This document shows positions 29,873-40,008 of a stretch of DNA of 64,000 nucleotides, one piece after another. The DNA is from an uncultured Neglectibacter sp. (GTDB lineage: Bacteria; Bacillota; Clostridia; Oscillospirales; Acutalibacteraceae). Location of the stretch: positions 30,442 through 94,441 of the forward strand of contig CANSKS010000004.1 in assembly GCA_947647615.1 (NCBI GenBank), given 5' to 3'. The notes under the pieces were generated by a model. The model made no database searches, was not told the DNA's origin, and worked only from the letters and a program-made list of their open reading frames with translations. Every line of letters starts with the position of its first letter. Position 1 is the first letter of the stretch. The position numbers were made by a program, and so were the translations under genes.

Positions 29873-31174
29873 ATGAGAAGTCCAAAACAGGAACATTCCA
29901 GAAAAAAATTCACCAAAGCGGAAAAAAGCTGGATTATGTACGATTGGGCCAATTCCGTTTACGCCACCAATATTCTAGCTGTGCTCTTCCCCATCTATTT
30001 TGGGGCTGTCTGCGAACAAAACGGCGCCAACAATTTAGTGCTTTGGTCTTATGGCACCTCGATTGCCACGTTCCTTGTGGCCATTCTAGCCCCTGTGCTG
30101 GGTTCACTTGCGGACCATAAAGGGCATAAAAAAAAGCTGTTTGCCGCTGCTCTGTTTTTGGGCGTAGCCTTCACCCTGTCCAATGCCTTTGTGGAAGACT
30201 ATCGCCTTTTGCTTCTCGGTTATGTGCTTTCTCACATTGGTTTTTCCGGTTCCTGCCTGTTTTACGATTCTTTTCTTACCGACGTCACCACGCCGGAACG
30301 AATGGATAAGGTATCTTCTTGGGGGTACGCCATGGGGTATATCGGCGGCAGCACCATCCCTTTTGTGCTTTCCATCATAATCCTGTTTGTCATGGGAATG
30401 ACCAACATGCTGGCCTTCCGCCTGGTCATTATTCTCACCAGTGTTTGGTGGCTGGTGTTCAGTCTTCCTACGCTTCTGTATGTAAAGCAAGTTCATTATG
30501 TAGAAGCGAAAAAGGGCCATCTGTTCCGTTCTACTTTTTCCAACCTGTGGAAGACTGCCAAAGAACTGGCAGCCCAAAAAAAAATCTTACTGTTCATTTT
30601 GGCCTACTTCTTTTATATCGACGGGGTAAACACCATTATTTCCATTTCTACTTCCTACGGTTCTAAATTGGGATTGGATAACATTGGCATGATTTTAGCC
30701 TTGCTCCTCACTCAGATTGTGGCCGTCCCCTTTTCCATTTTATTCGGCAAACTTGCGGAGCGGTTTGGTTCCATTCAGGTACTGCTGGGCGCCATTTGCG
30801 TTTATTTTGTAGTTTGCCTGACAGGCTTTTTTATGGGCTTCAATATTGAACAAAACCCCAACAGTTCCGACGCTCTCACCCTTTCCCTGGTTCTGTTCTG
30901 GTGCATGGCTTTTTTGGTGGGTACGGTACAGGGAGGCATTCAAGCCATTTCCCGCTCTTACTTCGGAAAACTGATCCCTCCGGAACGTTCTAACGAATAT
31001 TTTGGCTTCTTTGATATTTTTGGAAAGTTTGCCGCTGTCATCGGCCCCATGCTGGTTGCCGTTTTCACCCAGATCACTGGAAGAGATTCCATTGGGGTTA
31101 TCAGCCTGGCTATCTTGTTCGCCGTGGGAGGCGCTATACTCCTGTTGGGACGGCGGCACTTTTCAGAGGGCTGA
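29873..31174 (+). CDS. MFS transporter, UMF1/Atg22-like
   Basis: SWIMYDWANSVYATNILAVLFPIYF; polytopic; GTVQGGIQAISRSYFGKLIPPERSNEYFGFFDIFGKFAAVIGP. Confidence 0.9.
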   Translation: MRSPKQEHSRKKFTKAEKSWIMYDWANSVYATNILAVLFPIYFGAVCEQNGANNLVLWSYGTSIATFLVAILAPVLGSLADHKGHKKKLFAAALFLGVAFTLSNAFVEDYRLLLLGYVLSHIGFSGSCLFYDSFLTDVTTPERMDKVSSWGYAMGYIGGSTIPFVLSIIILFVMGMTNMLAFRLVIILTSVWWLVFSLPTLLYVKQVHYVEAKKGHLFRSTFSNLWKTAKELAAQKKILLFILAYFFYIDGVNTIISISTSYGSKLGLDNIGMILALLLTQIVAVPFSILFGKLAERFGSIQVLLGAICVYFVVCLTGFFMGFNIEQNPNSSDALTLSLVLFWCMAFLVGTVQGGIQAISRSYFGKLIPPERSNEYFGFFDIFGKFAAVIGPMLVAVFTQITGRDSIGVISLAILFAVGGAILLLGRRHFSEG

Positions 31175-31242
31175 GCCAGCAATTTATTCCTCCCGTTTAA
31201 AAAACACTTAAAAACCTGTAACCCCCTCTCGCTAACAAAGTG

Positions 31243-31292
31243 AAAAAAAGCGGTTTCTCCCAGGCAAAAAGCCAAAGAGAACCCGCTTTTTT
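31243..31292. terminator. Intrinsic terminator
   Basis: AAAAAAAGCGGTTTCTC ... GAGAACCCGCTTTTTT. Confidence 0.75.
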
Positions 31293-31381
31293 CTTCTCCG
31301 GCGACAGAAAAACACCTATCTCTTTTGGCGGATTTCTACCCGGGGGCAGGAAACAGGACAGCCCTGGAGTCTTTCCTAATT

Positions 31382-32449
31382 TTATTCAGAAACTCCCTTT
31401 TTCAATTCCGGAAAATACGCCTTAAAGGCGAAAGGAAGGGGATAAGCCTTCTCTAATTCCTGAGCGGTGACCCAGGTAAACTCTTGAACCTCTTTCGGCA
31501 CCTGAGCCCTCCAGGCCGCCATATGCCATTCCACATGGGTAAAAACGTGCTTTGCCGGGTTTAGTTCCTCCAACCTTTCCAAAGATAGCCCCCATTTCTC
31601 CACTGTTTTCGCCGCCTCTTCCATGCTCAAATGTCCCAAAACGGAAGGAAGCTCCCAGAGACCTGCTAAAAGGCCTTTGGCAGGCCTTTTTTGCAAGGCT
31701 ACCTCCCCCTTACAGAACAACAAAAAAACCGTTCTATCCTCAATTTTCCGAGGTTTCTTTTCGGCCTTTACCGGCAGTTCCGTTTCCGACCCTTCCAAAT
31801 GCGCCCGACACAGCCGGTTCAAAGGGCATAGCAGACATTTCGGCACTCCGTTAGGTAAACACACCATAGCGCCAAGCTCCATAAGGGCCTGGTTAAAATC
31901 TCCTGCCCGAGAGGGAATAATCTGCCTCACTTTTTCTTCTACTCCCCGTTTTGTCTTGGGGCTTAAAACATCTTCCCTGCTGGCCAAAATTCGGGAAAAC
32001 ACCCGCAGTACATTGCCGTCTACCGCAGGCTCCGGCAGGTTAAAGGCAATAGAGGCAATGGCCCCGGCCGTATAATCTCCCACACCTGGCAAAGACTGTA
32101 GCGCCTCCCGACTTGCAGGGATTTCTCCCCCAAAGCGCTCCTTCACCGCCCGCGCCCCCTTTTGCAGGTTCCGCACCCGGTTATAATAGCCTAAACCTTC
32201 CCACAGCTTTAAAAGCTGCTCCTCCGGCGCTTCCGCCAGAGCCTCTACGGTAGGAAGTTCCGCGAGAAAGCGTTCAAAATACGGCTTTACCGCTTCCACC
32301 CTGGTCTGTTGCAGCATGATCTCCGAAACCCAAACCCGATAGGGCCTGGGATCTTCCCGCCATGGCAGCACTCTCGCTCCTTGATCGTACCATGCAAGCA
32401 GCCTTTCCGGCACTTTCCCTAACAATTCCGTTTCCCAATTCTTCTCCAA
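31382..32449 (-). CDS. mutY: A/G-specific adenine glycosylase
   Basis: LPWREDPRPYRVWVSEIMLQQTRVE; LPGVGDYTAGAIASIAF; C-x6-C-x2-C-x5-C Fe-S cluster; NUDIX-like C-terminus. Confidence 0.96.
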   Translation of the reverse strand: MEKNWETELLGKVPERLLAWYDQGARVLPWREDPRPYRVWVSEIMLQQTRVEAVKPYFERFLAELPTVEALAEAPEEQLLKLWEGLGYYNRVRNLQKGARAVKERFGGEIPASREALQSLPGVGDYTAGAIASIAFNLPEPAVDGNVLRVFSRILASREDVLSPKTKRGVEEKVRQIIPSRAGDFNQALMELGAMVCLPNGVPKCLLCPLNRLCRAHLEGSETELPVKAEKKPRKIEDRTVFLLFCKGEVALQKRPAKGLLAGLWELPSVLGHLSMEEAAKTVEKWGLSLERLEELNPAKHVFTHVEWHMAAWRAQVPKEVQEFTWVTAQELEKAYPLPFAFKAYFPELKKGVSE

Positions 32450-32525
32450 ACCGACACCCTTTCCTAAGTTTACTTGTAATCATACTCTTCTTCCACCCAT
32501 AGAGCAAGCGAAAAACAGAAAATGG

Positions 32526-32560
32526 CAGGGCCAGAGTACCGTTTCGGTACCCTGGCCCTG
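32526..32560 (-). terminator. Intrinsic terminator after GH4 gene
   Basis: CAGGGCCAGGGTACCGAAACGGTACTCTGGCCCTG, then T-rich. Confidence 0.75.
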
Positions 32561-32584
32561 AAAGTTATAAGAAGCCGACTTCTT

Positions 32585-33862
32585 TTAAACGCATTTGCGA
32601 ATATAGGGGCGGTTAATCTCGAACAGCTCGTTTACAATCCCCTCGGCAGCAGCCGTGCTATTAATGGTAGGATCGCAGAGCAACGCTTGCAAAGCCAGCT
32701 CCTTGGAGCCTTGAGCGGCAGCGCGAACAGAGAGCCGCTGAGCGGACACCTGCTGGTTCATTAAGCCAATGACGCCATCCGGCATGCCGCGTACTACCCG
32801 CTTATGTACGCCGTCGCCATCCACCGTAATGGGCACTTCCACCGCTATGTCGTTGGGAAGCTGGCTAATAGCACCGTCGTTGTAAACAATGGCAGAAGGA
32901 ATGTTTTTCCTATCGTTGAAGAAGATACCGGTCACCACTTCAATCGCCTGTTCCCCAGAAGGTACCAGCCATTCATCAATATCCTTTTCTCCGGCGACCA
33001 AGGCGGCAATCTCATTTTTCATGCGCACCCGATCTTGGGCGTCCCAGTCGAAATCGTAGCCATGCTCGCCGGCTTCGTAGCCATAAGCCTGATATTCACC
33101 CAGATGATCGTCGGAACAGGTGGGATACAAACCAAAATAGTGGAACATTTTCCGGGAATAGGGCTGGAAATCATCATGGGGATAAGCCTTTTCCATTTCC
33201 CGGAACTTGGGGTACAGATCCTCGCCGGTCTCTTTGTCACGAATAGAGAGAATCCATTGGAAATGGTTCATACCGGCGCCAAATACGTCGGTAGTGCGGC
33301 GCTCGCGGCCCATCATTTCCTCAATGTCATCTTGAGCCATAAAAATGCCATGACACAGGCCAATACATTTGATCTTGGAATACATGTTCACACCCAGAAT
33401 AATCCGGGTTTCCGGGTTGGAGAAATTCAGGAACCAAGCATCGGGGCAAAGCTCCTCCATATCTCTGACAATATCCATAATCACAGGGAAAGTACGCATG
33501 GTAAAAAACAGCGCACCAGGGCCGCCGTTTTCCCCCAGGCAGTGCCGGATGCCATATTTCTTTGGAATATTAAAATCCTGCTTCCACAGCTCGCAGCGCT
33601 CAATAGCCAGACTGTTGATGACAAAATCGGCCCCGGAAAGTACCTCCCGGCGATCCGCCGTTTTTTTGATGGTGAGGCCGTAGCCGGTGTGCTCGTTCAG
33701 CTTTACCGCCAGCCCATACATGCGCTCCAAATTTTCCGGGTCAATATCGACCAGGCAAAGCGTCGCGCCCTTCATCTTGGGATTCGTAAAGATGTCACGA
33801 AAAGTCGGCGTACCAAAAGACATGCTGCCCGCCCCGATAAATACAATCTTGGGAGTTCTCAT
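32585..33862 (-). CDS. Glycoside hydrolase family 4 (alpha-glucosidase/alpha-galactosidase-like)
   Basis: [37 protein letters not shown]; start ATG at 33862. Confidence 0.93.
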   Translation of the reverse strand: MRTPKIVFIGAGSMSFGTPTFRDIFTNPKMKGATLCLVDIDPENLERMYGLAVKLNEHTGYGLTIKKTADRREVLSGADFVINSLAIERCELWKQDFNIPKKYGIRHCLGENGGPGALFFTMRTFPVIMDIVRDMEELCPDAWFLNFSNPETRIILGVNMYSKIKCIGLCHGIFMAQDDIEEMMGRERRTTDVFGAGMNHFQWILSIRDKETGEDLYPKFREMEKAYPHDDFQPYSRKMFHYFGLYPTCSDDHLGEYQAYGYEAGEHGYDFDWDAQDRVRMKNEIAALVAGEKDIDEWLVPSGEQAIEVVTGIFFNDRKNIPSAIVYNDGAISQLPNDIAVEVPITVDGDGVHKRVVRGMPDGVIGLMNQQVSAQRLSVRAAAQGSKELALQALLCDPTINSTAAAEGIVNELFEINRPYIRKCV

Positions 33863-34013
33863 ATTTTTTACTCCTAACCAAATTTGAGTAGTAGTGATTA
33901 AAGTCCCTCTCCAAGGACTGCACTGCACTAAAAAACACTTCTGTCACCTGCGCTGCCGAAATGTAAAAGCCGAGCAGAGGAACAGCGGCGCGTAAACAGA
34001 TCTCAGAAAAGCC

Positions 34014-35108
34014 TTATCCGGCCAAAGCTGAAAAGTCCTGTTCAAAATAGGCTTTCTTATGTTCCAAAAGCCAGCCTTTCAACTGGGCGGCATTGGGGCT
34101 TTCCCCATGGAACACATAATAGCCGGAAACCGCGTTGGCACAGATCAAAGCCTCCTCCACGCTACAACCGAACAACAGAGCATAAACAAAACCTGCGTTG
34201 AAATTGTCACCGCCGCCGGTAGAAAGCCTGGGCCTTTCCAAAAACAAGTTTGGCCGCCCCCAAAGGCCCGAAGCGTTGGCTGCCAGACCGCCGTTTGGCA
34301 AATGCAGCACTGCTGTATCGGCCAAAAGCTTCTCCCGCAGACGGAAAAGTCGTTTTGCCTCTTCCTTTTCGGCGCATCCCAAGACTTTTCCCAAGGCCTC
34401 CGCCTCGCCGCGGTTCAGGCTTAAAACCACCCTGCCATACCGGGAAAACTCTCGAATCAAACCCGCAGCTTCCAAAAGCTCTTCCTCCGGCCGTTGGGAG
34501 CAATCGGAAAGGTCCAGGAACATCTCTTTCCTTTGGGAAAATTTGGGGAATACTTCTCTTAACAGTCCACTCCAAATTTCTGTGCTGCCCTTCATCTCAC
34601 TCCAGTTAAAAAAAGCCAAAAGCCGGGAGCTTTCCATCAACTCCAAAAGCTTGGGCACAGGCAACTCCTTCAAAAGGGTTTGGAAGTTCAAGCCGTCTAC
34701 CCCTTCGTTCCTGGCAAGCATCACTTTGCCATCGTCAAACTCCAGAGCCTCACAAAAGCCGGGCTCGCACACGCTATACAGCCTGCAGTTTTCCGGAAGG
34801 CCCCGAAAAAGCGGCAAGGGCTCCGGAAGGCCCATCGCGCCCACACAGTTCATCCCTATGCCCAGCTTTGCCAAGGCTTTGGCAAAAATCGGCATATTTC
34901 CGCCTATTTTTTCTTTTTGTAACCTCAGCTCCAGGGAACAGCTTTTCCCGGATTTCCCCTTTAGGTAATCCCCCCACTCATCCATGCGTCGAAAATAGGA
35001 AGCCCCGTTGGTACTGGTTTTCCGACAAACGCGCAGAATACTGTCTACATAGCCATCAAAACCAGCCATCACGGTGAAGGGGCAGGCAGGAGAATCCAAG
35101 ATTTCCAA
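34014..35108 (-). CDS. PfkB-family carbohydrate kinase
   Basis: AGFDGYVD..., KEKIGGNMPIFAKALAKLG, STGGGDNFNAGFVYALLFG. Confidence 0.85.
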   Translation of the reverse strand: MEILDSPACPFTVMAGFDGYVDSILRVCRKTSTNGASYFRRMDEWGDYLKGKSGKSCSLELRLQKEKIGGNMPIFAKALAKLGIGMNCVGAMGLPEPLPLFRGLPENCRLYSVCEPGFCEALEFDDGKVMLARNEGVDGLNFQTLLKELPVPKLLELMESSRLLAFFNWSEMKGSTEIWSGLLREVFPKFSQRKEMFLDLSDCSQRPEEELLEAAGLIREFSRYGRVVLSLNRGEAEALGKVLGCAEKEEAKRLFRLREKLLADTAVLHLPNGGLAANASGLWGRPNLFLERPRLSTGGGDNFNAGFVYALLFGCSVEEALICANAVSGYYVFHGESPNAAQLKGWLLEHKKAYFEQDFSALAG

Positions 35109-35235
35109 TAAATGCCTTTCGATAGCTTTGCTCCCTCCTCACTATTTTAACCTATTTAATAAATGTGTTTTAAAATCTCAAAAAGAAAAAATATCATTGG
35201 CCTTTTCCTGAAAAATACGAGATTTTATTATACTC

Positions 35236-35263
35236 ATTATATCAGACATGGCGAATTTGTCAA
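35236..35263 (-). promoter_or_regulatory. Consensus sigma-A promoter upstream of the PfkB-GH4 genes
   Basis: Minus strand TTGACA - 16 nt - TATAAT. Confidence 0.65.
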
Positions 35264-35302
35264 TAAGCTTAAAGAATATAATTTCACAAAATAAATAGAG
35301 GC

Positions 35303-35335
35303 AAAACCGCCTCTATTTTTTATTGTACCAAGGGC
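35303..35335 (-). terminator. Intrinsic terminator downstream of the RamA-like gene
   Basis: ATAGAGGCGGTTTTGCCTCTAT followed by TTATTTT on the minus strand (also T-rich on plus). Confidence 0.7.
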
Positions 35336-35402
35336 TTTTTAAATTTTCAAAAAGGAAAATTTTCTTCGGGCAAAAAGTCTTTCCTGTCCCGGGAAACCTG
35401 CC

Positions 35403-36959
35403 TTAAAACATCATGCACTCCACATATTGCTCCATAAAATAGGGGGAAGAAGAAAGTTCCAGCAATTTAGATTCCGAAACAATTTTTTGGCTTTCCCTGC
35501 GCCCGGAAAGGCTCAACAGTTCAAATATGGCTCCCATACCGGCGGCGTTGCCAACGGCCCTGGCCTTTTCCACCAACTCTTGGGGAATCAACCCAATTCG
35601 GCCAGCCTTTTCGCAGTTAATGAAACTGCCAAATCCGCCGGCCAACAGCAACTCGTTCAAGTCCTCTGCCTTTTTCCCCGCCTCCTGCAGCAAGGAGCGT
35701 ATTCCGGCACAAATGGCCGACTTGGCCAGCTGCACCTGGCGAACATCTTTTTGGGTGAGCATTACACCGCTTTCCCCCAGCAATACGGCAGGCTCGTCAT
35801 CCGCTTCCACGACATAACGGGAAAACTCTCCGCAGTCTTCATTGATGCAGCCCGTCTCGTCGATCAACCCAGCGTCTAAAAGGGCCGCCACGCCGTCGAT
35901 GAGCCCGGAACCACAGATGCCCAAGGCCTTTCCCCCGCCAATAATCTCACAGCAGATTTTTCCTGCTTCCAGCCACACTTTGCCAATGGCTCCCTCGGCC
36001 GCGGACATGCCGGAAGAAATTCCGGCTCCCTCAAAGGCAGGCCCGGCGGCAGTGGAACAGCAAAACAGCCTTTCCCCATCCCAAAGGCCCATTTCCCCAT
36101 TGGTGCCCACATCGATCAGCAGGGAAGTTTCCGGCCTTCTGGTAATCCCGCTGGAAAGCACCGCGCTGGTAATATCGCTGCCCACAAAAGCTCCAATGAG
36201 TGGAGGCACATAAACCTTGACGCCGGAAAAGGCTTCCATGCCCAAAGCGTTTTGGGAAAGCTCCACGCCATAGCGGCAGGGAGCCTCAAAGGGCGCATGG
36301 GACAAGGGTTCCACGCTTTCGCCAAAGAGCAGGTACATCATGGTAGTATTTCCGGTAATGACCATGCTGTCCACCTGCGAGGGCTCTGCCTTTTGTTCTT
36401 CACACAGCTTTAAGAAACATTTTTCCAGCTTTTCCCGCAGGCAGGCCCGCAAGGCCTCGGCTTCTCCCGCCAAGGCCTTTTCGATGCGGGAAATCACATC
36501 TGCCCCGAAGATCCCCTGGGGATTGGGAAAGGAGTCTTTTCCCAGCAAGAGGGCCTTTTTTAAGTCGTAACAATAAACGGCTACAGTGGTGGTGCCAACA
36601 TCTACGGCAAAGCCCAGCCCGCTGCCCGAGGGCTCCGGCGAAAATTCCGGCAGCTCGCCTTCGGACAGCACCATGGTCTCGGCCTGTTCAACAAGAATCT
36701 GAGCGTCCCCTAAAGCCTGGGTCAGACAAGCCAACCGCTTCCCCTTTTCCAGTTCCTTTCCCAGCGTCTCCCGCTCTTTTTCACCGGGCTCTGAAAGAGC
36801 ACCGGAAGCGGTCACTTTACATTTTCCGCACACGCCTCTGCCTCCGCAGGGCATGGAAAAAGGCACACCGCAGTCCTGTAAAACGCTTGCAAGAAGCACC
36901 GGTTCTTGGTATAATAGCACTGTAGATTTTCCCCGATAAGTTACCGTAACCTGAAACAT
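35403..36959 (-). CDS. RamA-like corrinoid activation/ASKHA-domain protein with N-terminal 2Fe-2S ferredoxin domain
   Basis: CGGRGVCGKCKV...C 2Fe-2S motif; GFAVDVGTTTVAVYCYDL; LLIDVGTNGEMGL; GGFGSFINCEKAGRIGLIP. Confidence 0.9.
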   Translation of the reverse strand: MFQVTVTYRGKSTVLLYQEPVLLASVLQDCGVPFSMPCGGRGVCGKCKVTASGALSEPGEKERETLGKELEKGKRLACLTQALGDAQILVEQAETMVLSEGELPEFSPEPSGSGLGFAVDVGTTTVAVYCYDLKKALLLGKDSFPNPQGIFGADVISRIEKALAGEAEALRACLREKLEKCFLKLCEEQKAEPSQVDSMVITGNTTMMYLLFGESVEPLSHAPFEAPCRYGVELSQNALGMEAFSGVKVYVPPLIGAFVGSDITSAVLSSGITRRPETSLLIDVGTNGEMGLWDGERLFCCSTAAGPAFEGAGISSGMSAAEGAIGKVWLEAGKICCEIIGGGKALGICGSGLIDGVAALLDAGLIDETGCINEDCGEFSRYVVEADDEPAVLLGESGVMLTQKDVRQVQLAKSAICAGIRSLLQEAGKKAEDLNELLLAGGFGSFINCEKAGRIGLIPQELVEKARAVGNAAGMGAIFELLSLSGRRESQKIVSESKLLELSSSPYFMEQYVECMMF

Positions 36960-37216
36960 AGAAGCATTCCTTTCGGTTGTTATTTTTTAAGAATTTTTTA
37001 GAAAAAGTCGAAATGAATATTTTTAGATATTTCTATTATCATAAACCACCAACTCCTTTTTTTCTAGGAATTTTTTATTATTTTTTTTAAAATTTTGACG
37101 AATTCTATTTTTAACACAAAGCCAATGAATGCTCGGTAAAAAAATGCCTGTTTGCATTGCGAGCAAGGGGTTTTAGATCTTTAAATTCTTAATAACTAAG
37201 AAAGTTGTGTGAACTG

Positions 37217-37963
37217 ATGACCCTGCATATAATCGCCTGTCAGGTCTTTTATCGGGAGGTAAGTTTCCTTGCGTCCCAAAGCTCTTGTACCACTACAATC
37301 ACCTGGATGCCCCAGGGCATGCACAACACTCCCGAGCTATTGCAGAAGGCCTTGCAACTGGAGATTGAAAAACTGGATCAAGCCTATGAGTCCGGAACCC
37401 TGCGTCAGGTTCCCAACGCCCTGGTGCTGTGTTACGGTCTTTGTTCTTATGGCGTCGCGGGACTTTCTTCTCGCCATTTTCCTTTGGCACTTCCCCGCAC
37501 AGATGACTGTATCGGCATTTTTTTAGGCTCTCAACAACGATATTTGCGGGAATTCGAAAAACACCCCGGCAGCCTTTGGCTTACAAACGGCTGGTTTGAA
37601 ACAGATGCCGTCCCGGCAGAAAAAGATCCGGCAGCCATTCGGGCAAAATATGCGGAGGAATACGGGGAAGAAAATGCCGATTTTCTATTAGAGCAGGACC
37701 AGGCATGGATTTTTCATTACCATGCCTGCTCTTATATCACCTCTCCCGCCTACCGGAAAAACGCTTCTTTCCAGGAAAGGGCCCGGGCTTTAGCACAAAG
37801 GAACCATTGGGATTTTTACACCTTCAATGGCGATAATTCCCTGCTTTTTCGGCTGCTAAACGGCGAGTTTCCAGAGGATGAAATTTTGCTCTGTCCTCCC
37901 GGCGCCAAAATATTTCCCAGCTTCGATGAAAAGAAGGTTTGTTGGAAAGCTGAAAAAGCATAA
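37217..37963 (+). CDS. DUF1638 domain-containing protein
   Basis: LHIIACQVFYREV, LVLCYGLCSYGVAGL, LPRTDDCIGIFLGS; alternative TTG start 37205. Confidence 0.85.
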   Translation: MTLHIIACQVFYREVSFLASQSSCTTTITWMPQGMHNTPELLQKALQLEIEKLDQAYESGTLRQVPNALVLCYGLCSYGVAGLSSRHFPLALPRTDDCIGIFLGSQQRYLREFEKHPGSLWLTNGWFETDAVPAEKDPAAIRAKYAEEYGEENADFLLEQDQAWIFHYHACSYITSPAYRKNASFQERARALAQRNHWDFYTFNGDNSLLFRLLNGEFPEDEILLCPPGAKIFPSFDEKKVCWKAEKA

Positions 37964-38037
37964 CGTAAAATATTACCAAAAATCATAATTTATTTCTATA
38001 TTTTAAAAAGGAGTTCCGATAAAATAACCTTCGTAAG

Positions 38038-39267
38038 GTGACGTACATGAAAGAGATTACCCTTCAAAAACTACATTTTTATGGCCGTCATTTGGCAGAG
38101 CTGTTTTGTACAGAATATCGGGTGGTCGATACACAGGAGCGTTGCTTTGTGGGTGAACATCGGGACGAAGCTTACCTGTTTGCACCTTATTGCCAAAACA
38201 AAAATTGTGTACTTTTAAACAATTGTCTCTATGGTTGTCACGAAGCTTACCGCTGGGGTGGAAAATACATTTTTTATTGCCCCGAAAGTTTCATTTTCAT
38301 CGCTTCTTCCGTTTCGGATGACAATGGGGAATTGGCCGGCGGCCTCGTCCTTGGCCCTATCATCATGGGGGAACTGGACGACATCATGGAGTTGTACCAA
38401 AACCCTGAGATTCGAAAAGACATCATGTCTATTTCAAATCTTTCCACAGAAAACGTAAACCACATCGCCGAACTCATGGCGGGGCTCACAGAAGGTATTT
38501 CCGGTGTTTCCCACAGCCTGCTGGGCGGCATCACCTTCAAACAGGAAAACTTCTTAAAGTCGCTTTATGAAACGCAAACTCCGGACGACCCTGCCAGGGT
38601 GCCTGTTTATCCCATTGAAACAGAAAAAGAACTGCAATTACTTATCAAAAACGGCGATAAAAACGGCGCTCAGCTGCTGTTAAACGATCTGTTGGGAAAA
38701 ATCTATATTCTTTCGGAATTCGATGTATCTTTGATTAAGATTCGCACCATAGAATTGCTCTCTGTGCTTTCCCGGGCGGCTATCGATGCCGGCGCCGATA
38801 TCAACGAGATCATGTGGTTCAACACCGGCTGTATTCCGGAAATGCAAAAATGCAATACCATTGAGGAACTAAGCGTTTGGATCACTGGCGTTATGCACCG
38901 GTTCATCAGTTATTCCTTCGATTTTTCTTCCGTAAAGCATTCCGACACCGTATATAAGGTGATCGATTATATTCGCCGGAACTATTACCAAAAGATGACT
39001 CTGGACAGCATTGCCAAGTATGTGAATTTCAGCAAGACTTATTTGAGCCGTATCTTTAAAGAAGAGACAGGGGAAAATATTTCTTCCTACATCAACAAGG
39101 TTCGGGTAGAGCGGGCAAAAATTTTACTTGCCGACCAAAATGTGCCCCTTGTAGACGTTGCCAACCTTACTGGATTTGAAGACCAAAGCTATTTCACCAA
39201 GGTATTCAAATCCGTAACGGGGGTCTCCCCCAAAAAATATAAAGAGAACAGAAAGAAACTTTCATAA
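38038..39267 (+). CDS. AraC-family regulator with PocR-like sensory domain
   Basis: N-terminal Cys-rich PocR-like region (C..NNCLYGCHEAYRWGGKYIFYCPESFIFIASSV...GGLVLGPI) + C-terminal AraC HTH. Confidence 0.85.
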   Translation: MTYMKEITLQKLHFYGRHLAELFCTEYRVVDTQERCFVGEHRDEAYLFAPYCQNKNCVLLNNCLYGCHEAYRWGGKYIFYCPESFIFIASSVSDDNGELAGGLVLGPIIMGELDDIMELYQNPEIRKDIMSISNLSTENVNHIAELMAGLTEGISGVSHSLLGGITFKQENFLKSLYETQTPDDPARVPVYPIETEKELQLLIKNGDKNGAQLLLNDLLGKIYILSEFDVSLIKIRTIELLSVLSRAAIDAGADINEIMWFNTGCIPEMQKCNTIEELSVWITGVMHRFISYSFDFSSVKHSDTVYKVIDYIRRNYYQKMTLDSIAKYVNFSKTYLSRIFKEETGENISSYINKVRVERAKILLADQNVPLVDVANLTGFEDQSYFTKVFKSVTGVSPKKYKENRKKLS

Positions 39268-39286
39268 TCTCTAGGAGGAATCAACA

Positions 39287-39937
39287 ATGGATCAGAAAGA
39301 ATTATTGGCAGAAATCAGCAGCTGGCTGCAAAAAGGCCGTATGCCCAAGGTAAAGGAAATGGTCACCCAGGCTTTGGATGAAGGCATTTCCGCCAAAGAT
39401 ATTTTGGAAGAGGGCCTGCTGGATGGTATGAGCGTGATTGGTGAAAAGTTCAAGAACAACGAAGTGTTTGTTCCCGAAGTGCTCATCGCTGCCAGAGCCA
39501 TGAACGGCGGTGTGGAAATTTTGAAGCCCTACTTGGTAGAGGCAGGTGTAGAAACCAAAGGTACCGTTGTAATTGGTACGGTTAAAGGCGACCTGCACGA
39601 TATTGGCAAGAACCTGGTAAAAATGATGATGGAAGGCAAAGGCCTCAACGTGATCGACCTGGGTGTGGATGTCTCTCCTGAACAGTTCGTTGCCACTGCC
39701 AAAGAGAACAACGCCGATATCATTTCCTGCTCCGCTCTGCTCACCACCACCATGGGTGAAATGAAAAACGTAGTTGACCTGGTAAAGGCCGATCCCGAAT
39801 TGAACGGCAAAGTAAAGGTAATGATCGGTGGCGCTCCTGTTACCGAAGCTTATTGCCAGAAAATCGGCGCCGACTGCTATACTTCCGACGCTGCTTCTGC
39901 TTCCGACGCTGCTTTGGCTTTCTGCCAGGGTGCCTAA
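39287..39937 (+). CDS. Methyltransferase cognate corrinoid protein (MtbC/MtaC-like, B12-binding)
   Basis: GTVKGDLHDIGKNLV (DxHxxG), VIDLGVDVSPEQFV, SALLTTTMGEMK, MIGGAPVTEAYCQKIGADCYTSDA. Confidence 0.95.
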   Translation: MDQKELLAEISSWLQKGRMPKVKEMVTQALDEGISAKDILEEGLLDGMSVIGEKFKNNEVFVPEVLIAARAMNGGVEILKPYLVEAGVETKGTVVIGTVKGDLHDIGKNLVKMMMEGKGLNVIDLGVDVSPEQFVATAKENNADIISCSALLTTTMGEMKNVVDLVKADPELNGKVKVMIGGAPVTEAYCQKIGADCYTSDAASASDAALAFCQGA

Positions 39938-39961
39938 GAAGACCAGTTTCTCTTATAAAAA

Positions 39962-39998
39962 AACCGAAAACCTGAGAGCTCAGGTTTTCGGTTTTTTC
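39962..39998. terminator. Intrinsic terminator after the corrinoid protein gene
   Basis: AAACCGAAAACCTGAGAGCTCAGGTTTTCGGTTTTTT. Confidence 0.85.
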
Positions 39999-40008
39999 TT
40001 TCTCAGTC

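Noticed and set aside
32804-33877. 357-aa plus-strand ORF antisense to the GH4 gene
   Set aside because: Shadow ORF opposite a clear GH4 enzyme.
36960-37204. Cobalamin riboswitch in the divergent corrinoid-gene intergenic region
   Set aside because: AT-rich region without recognisable B12-box sequences on either strand.
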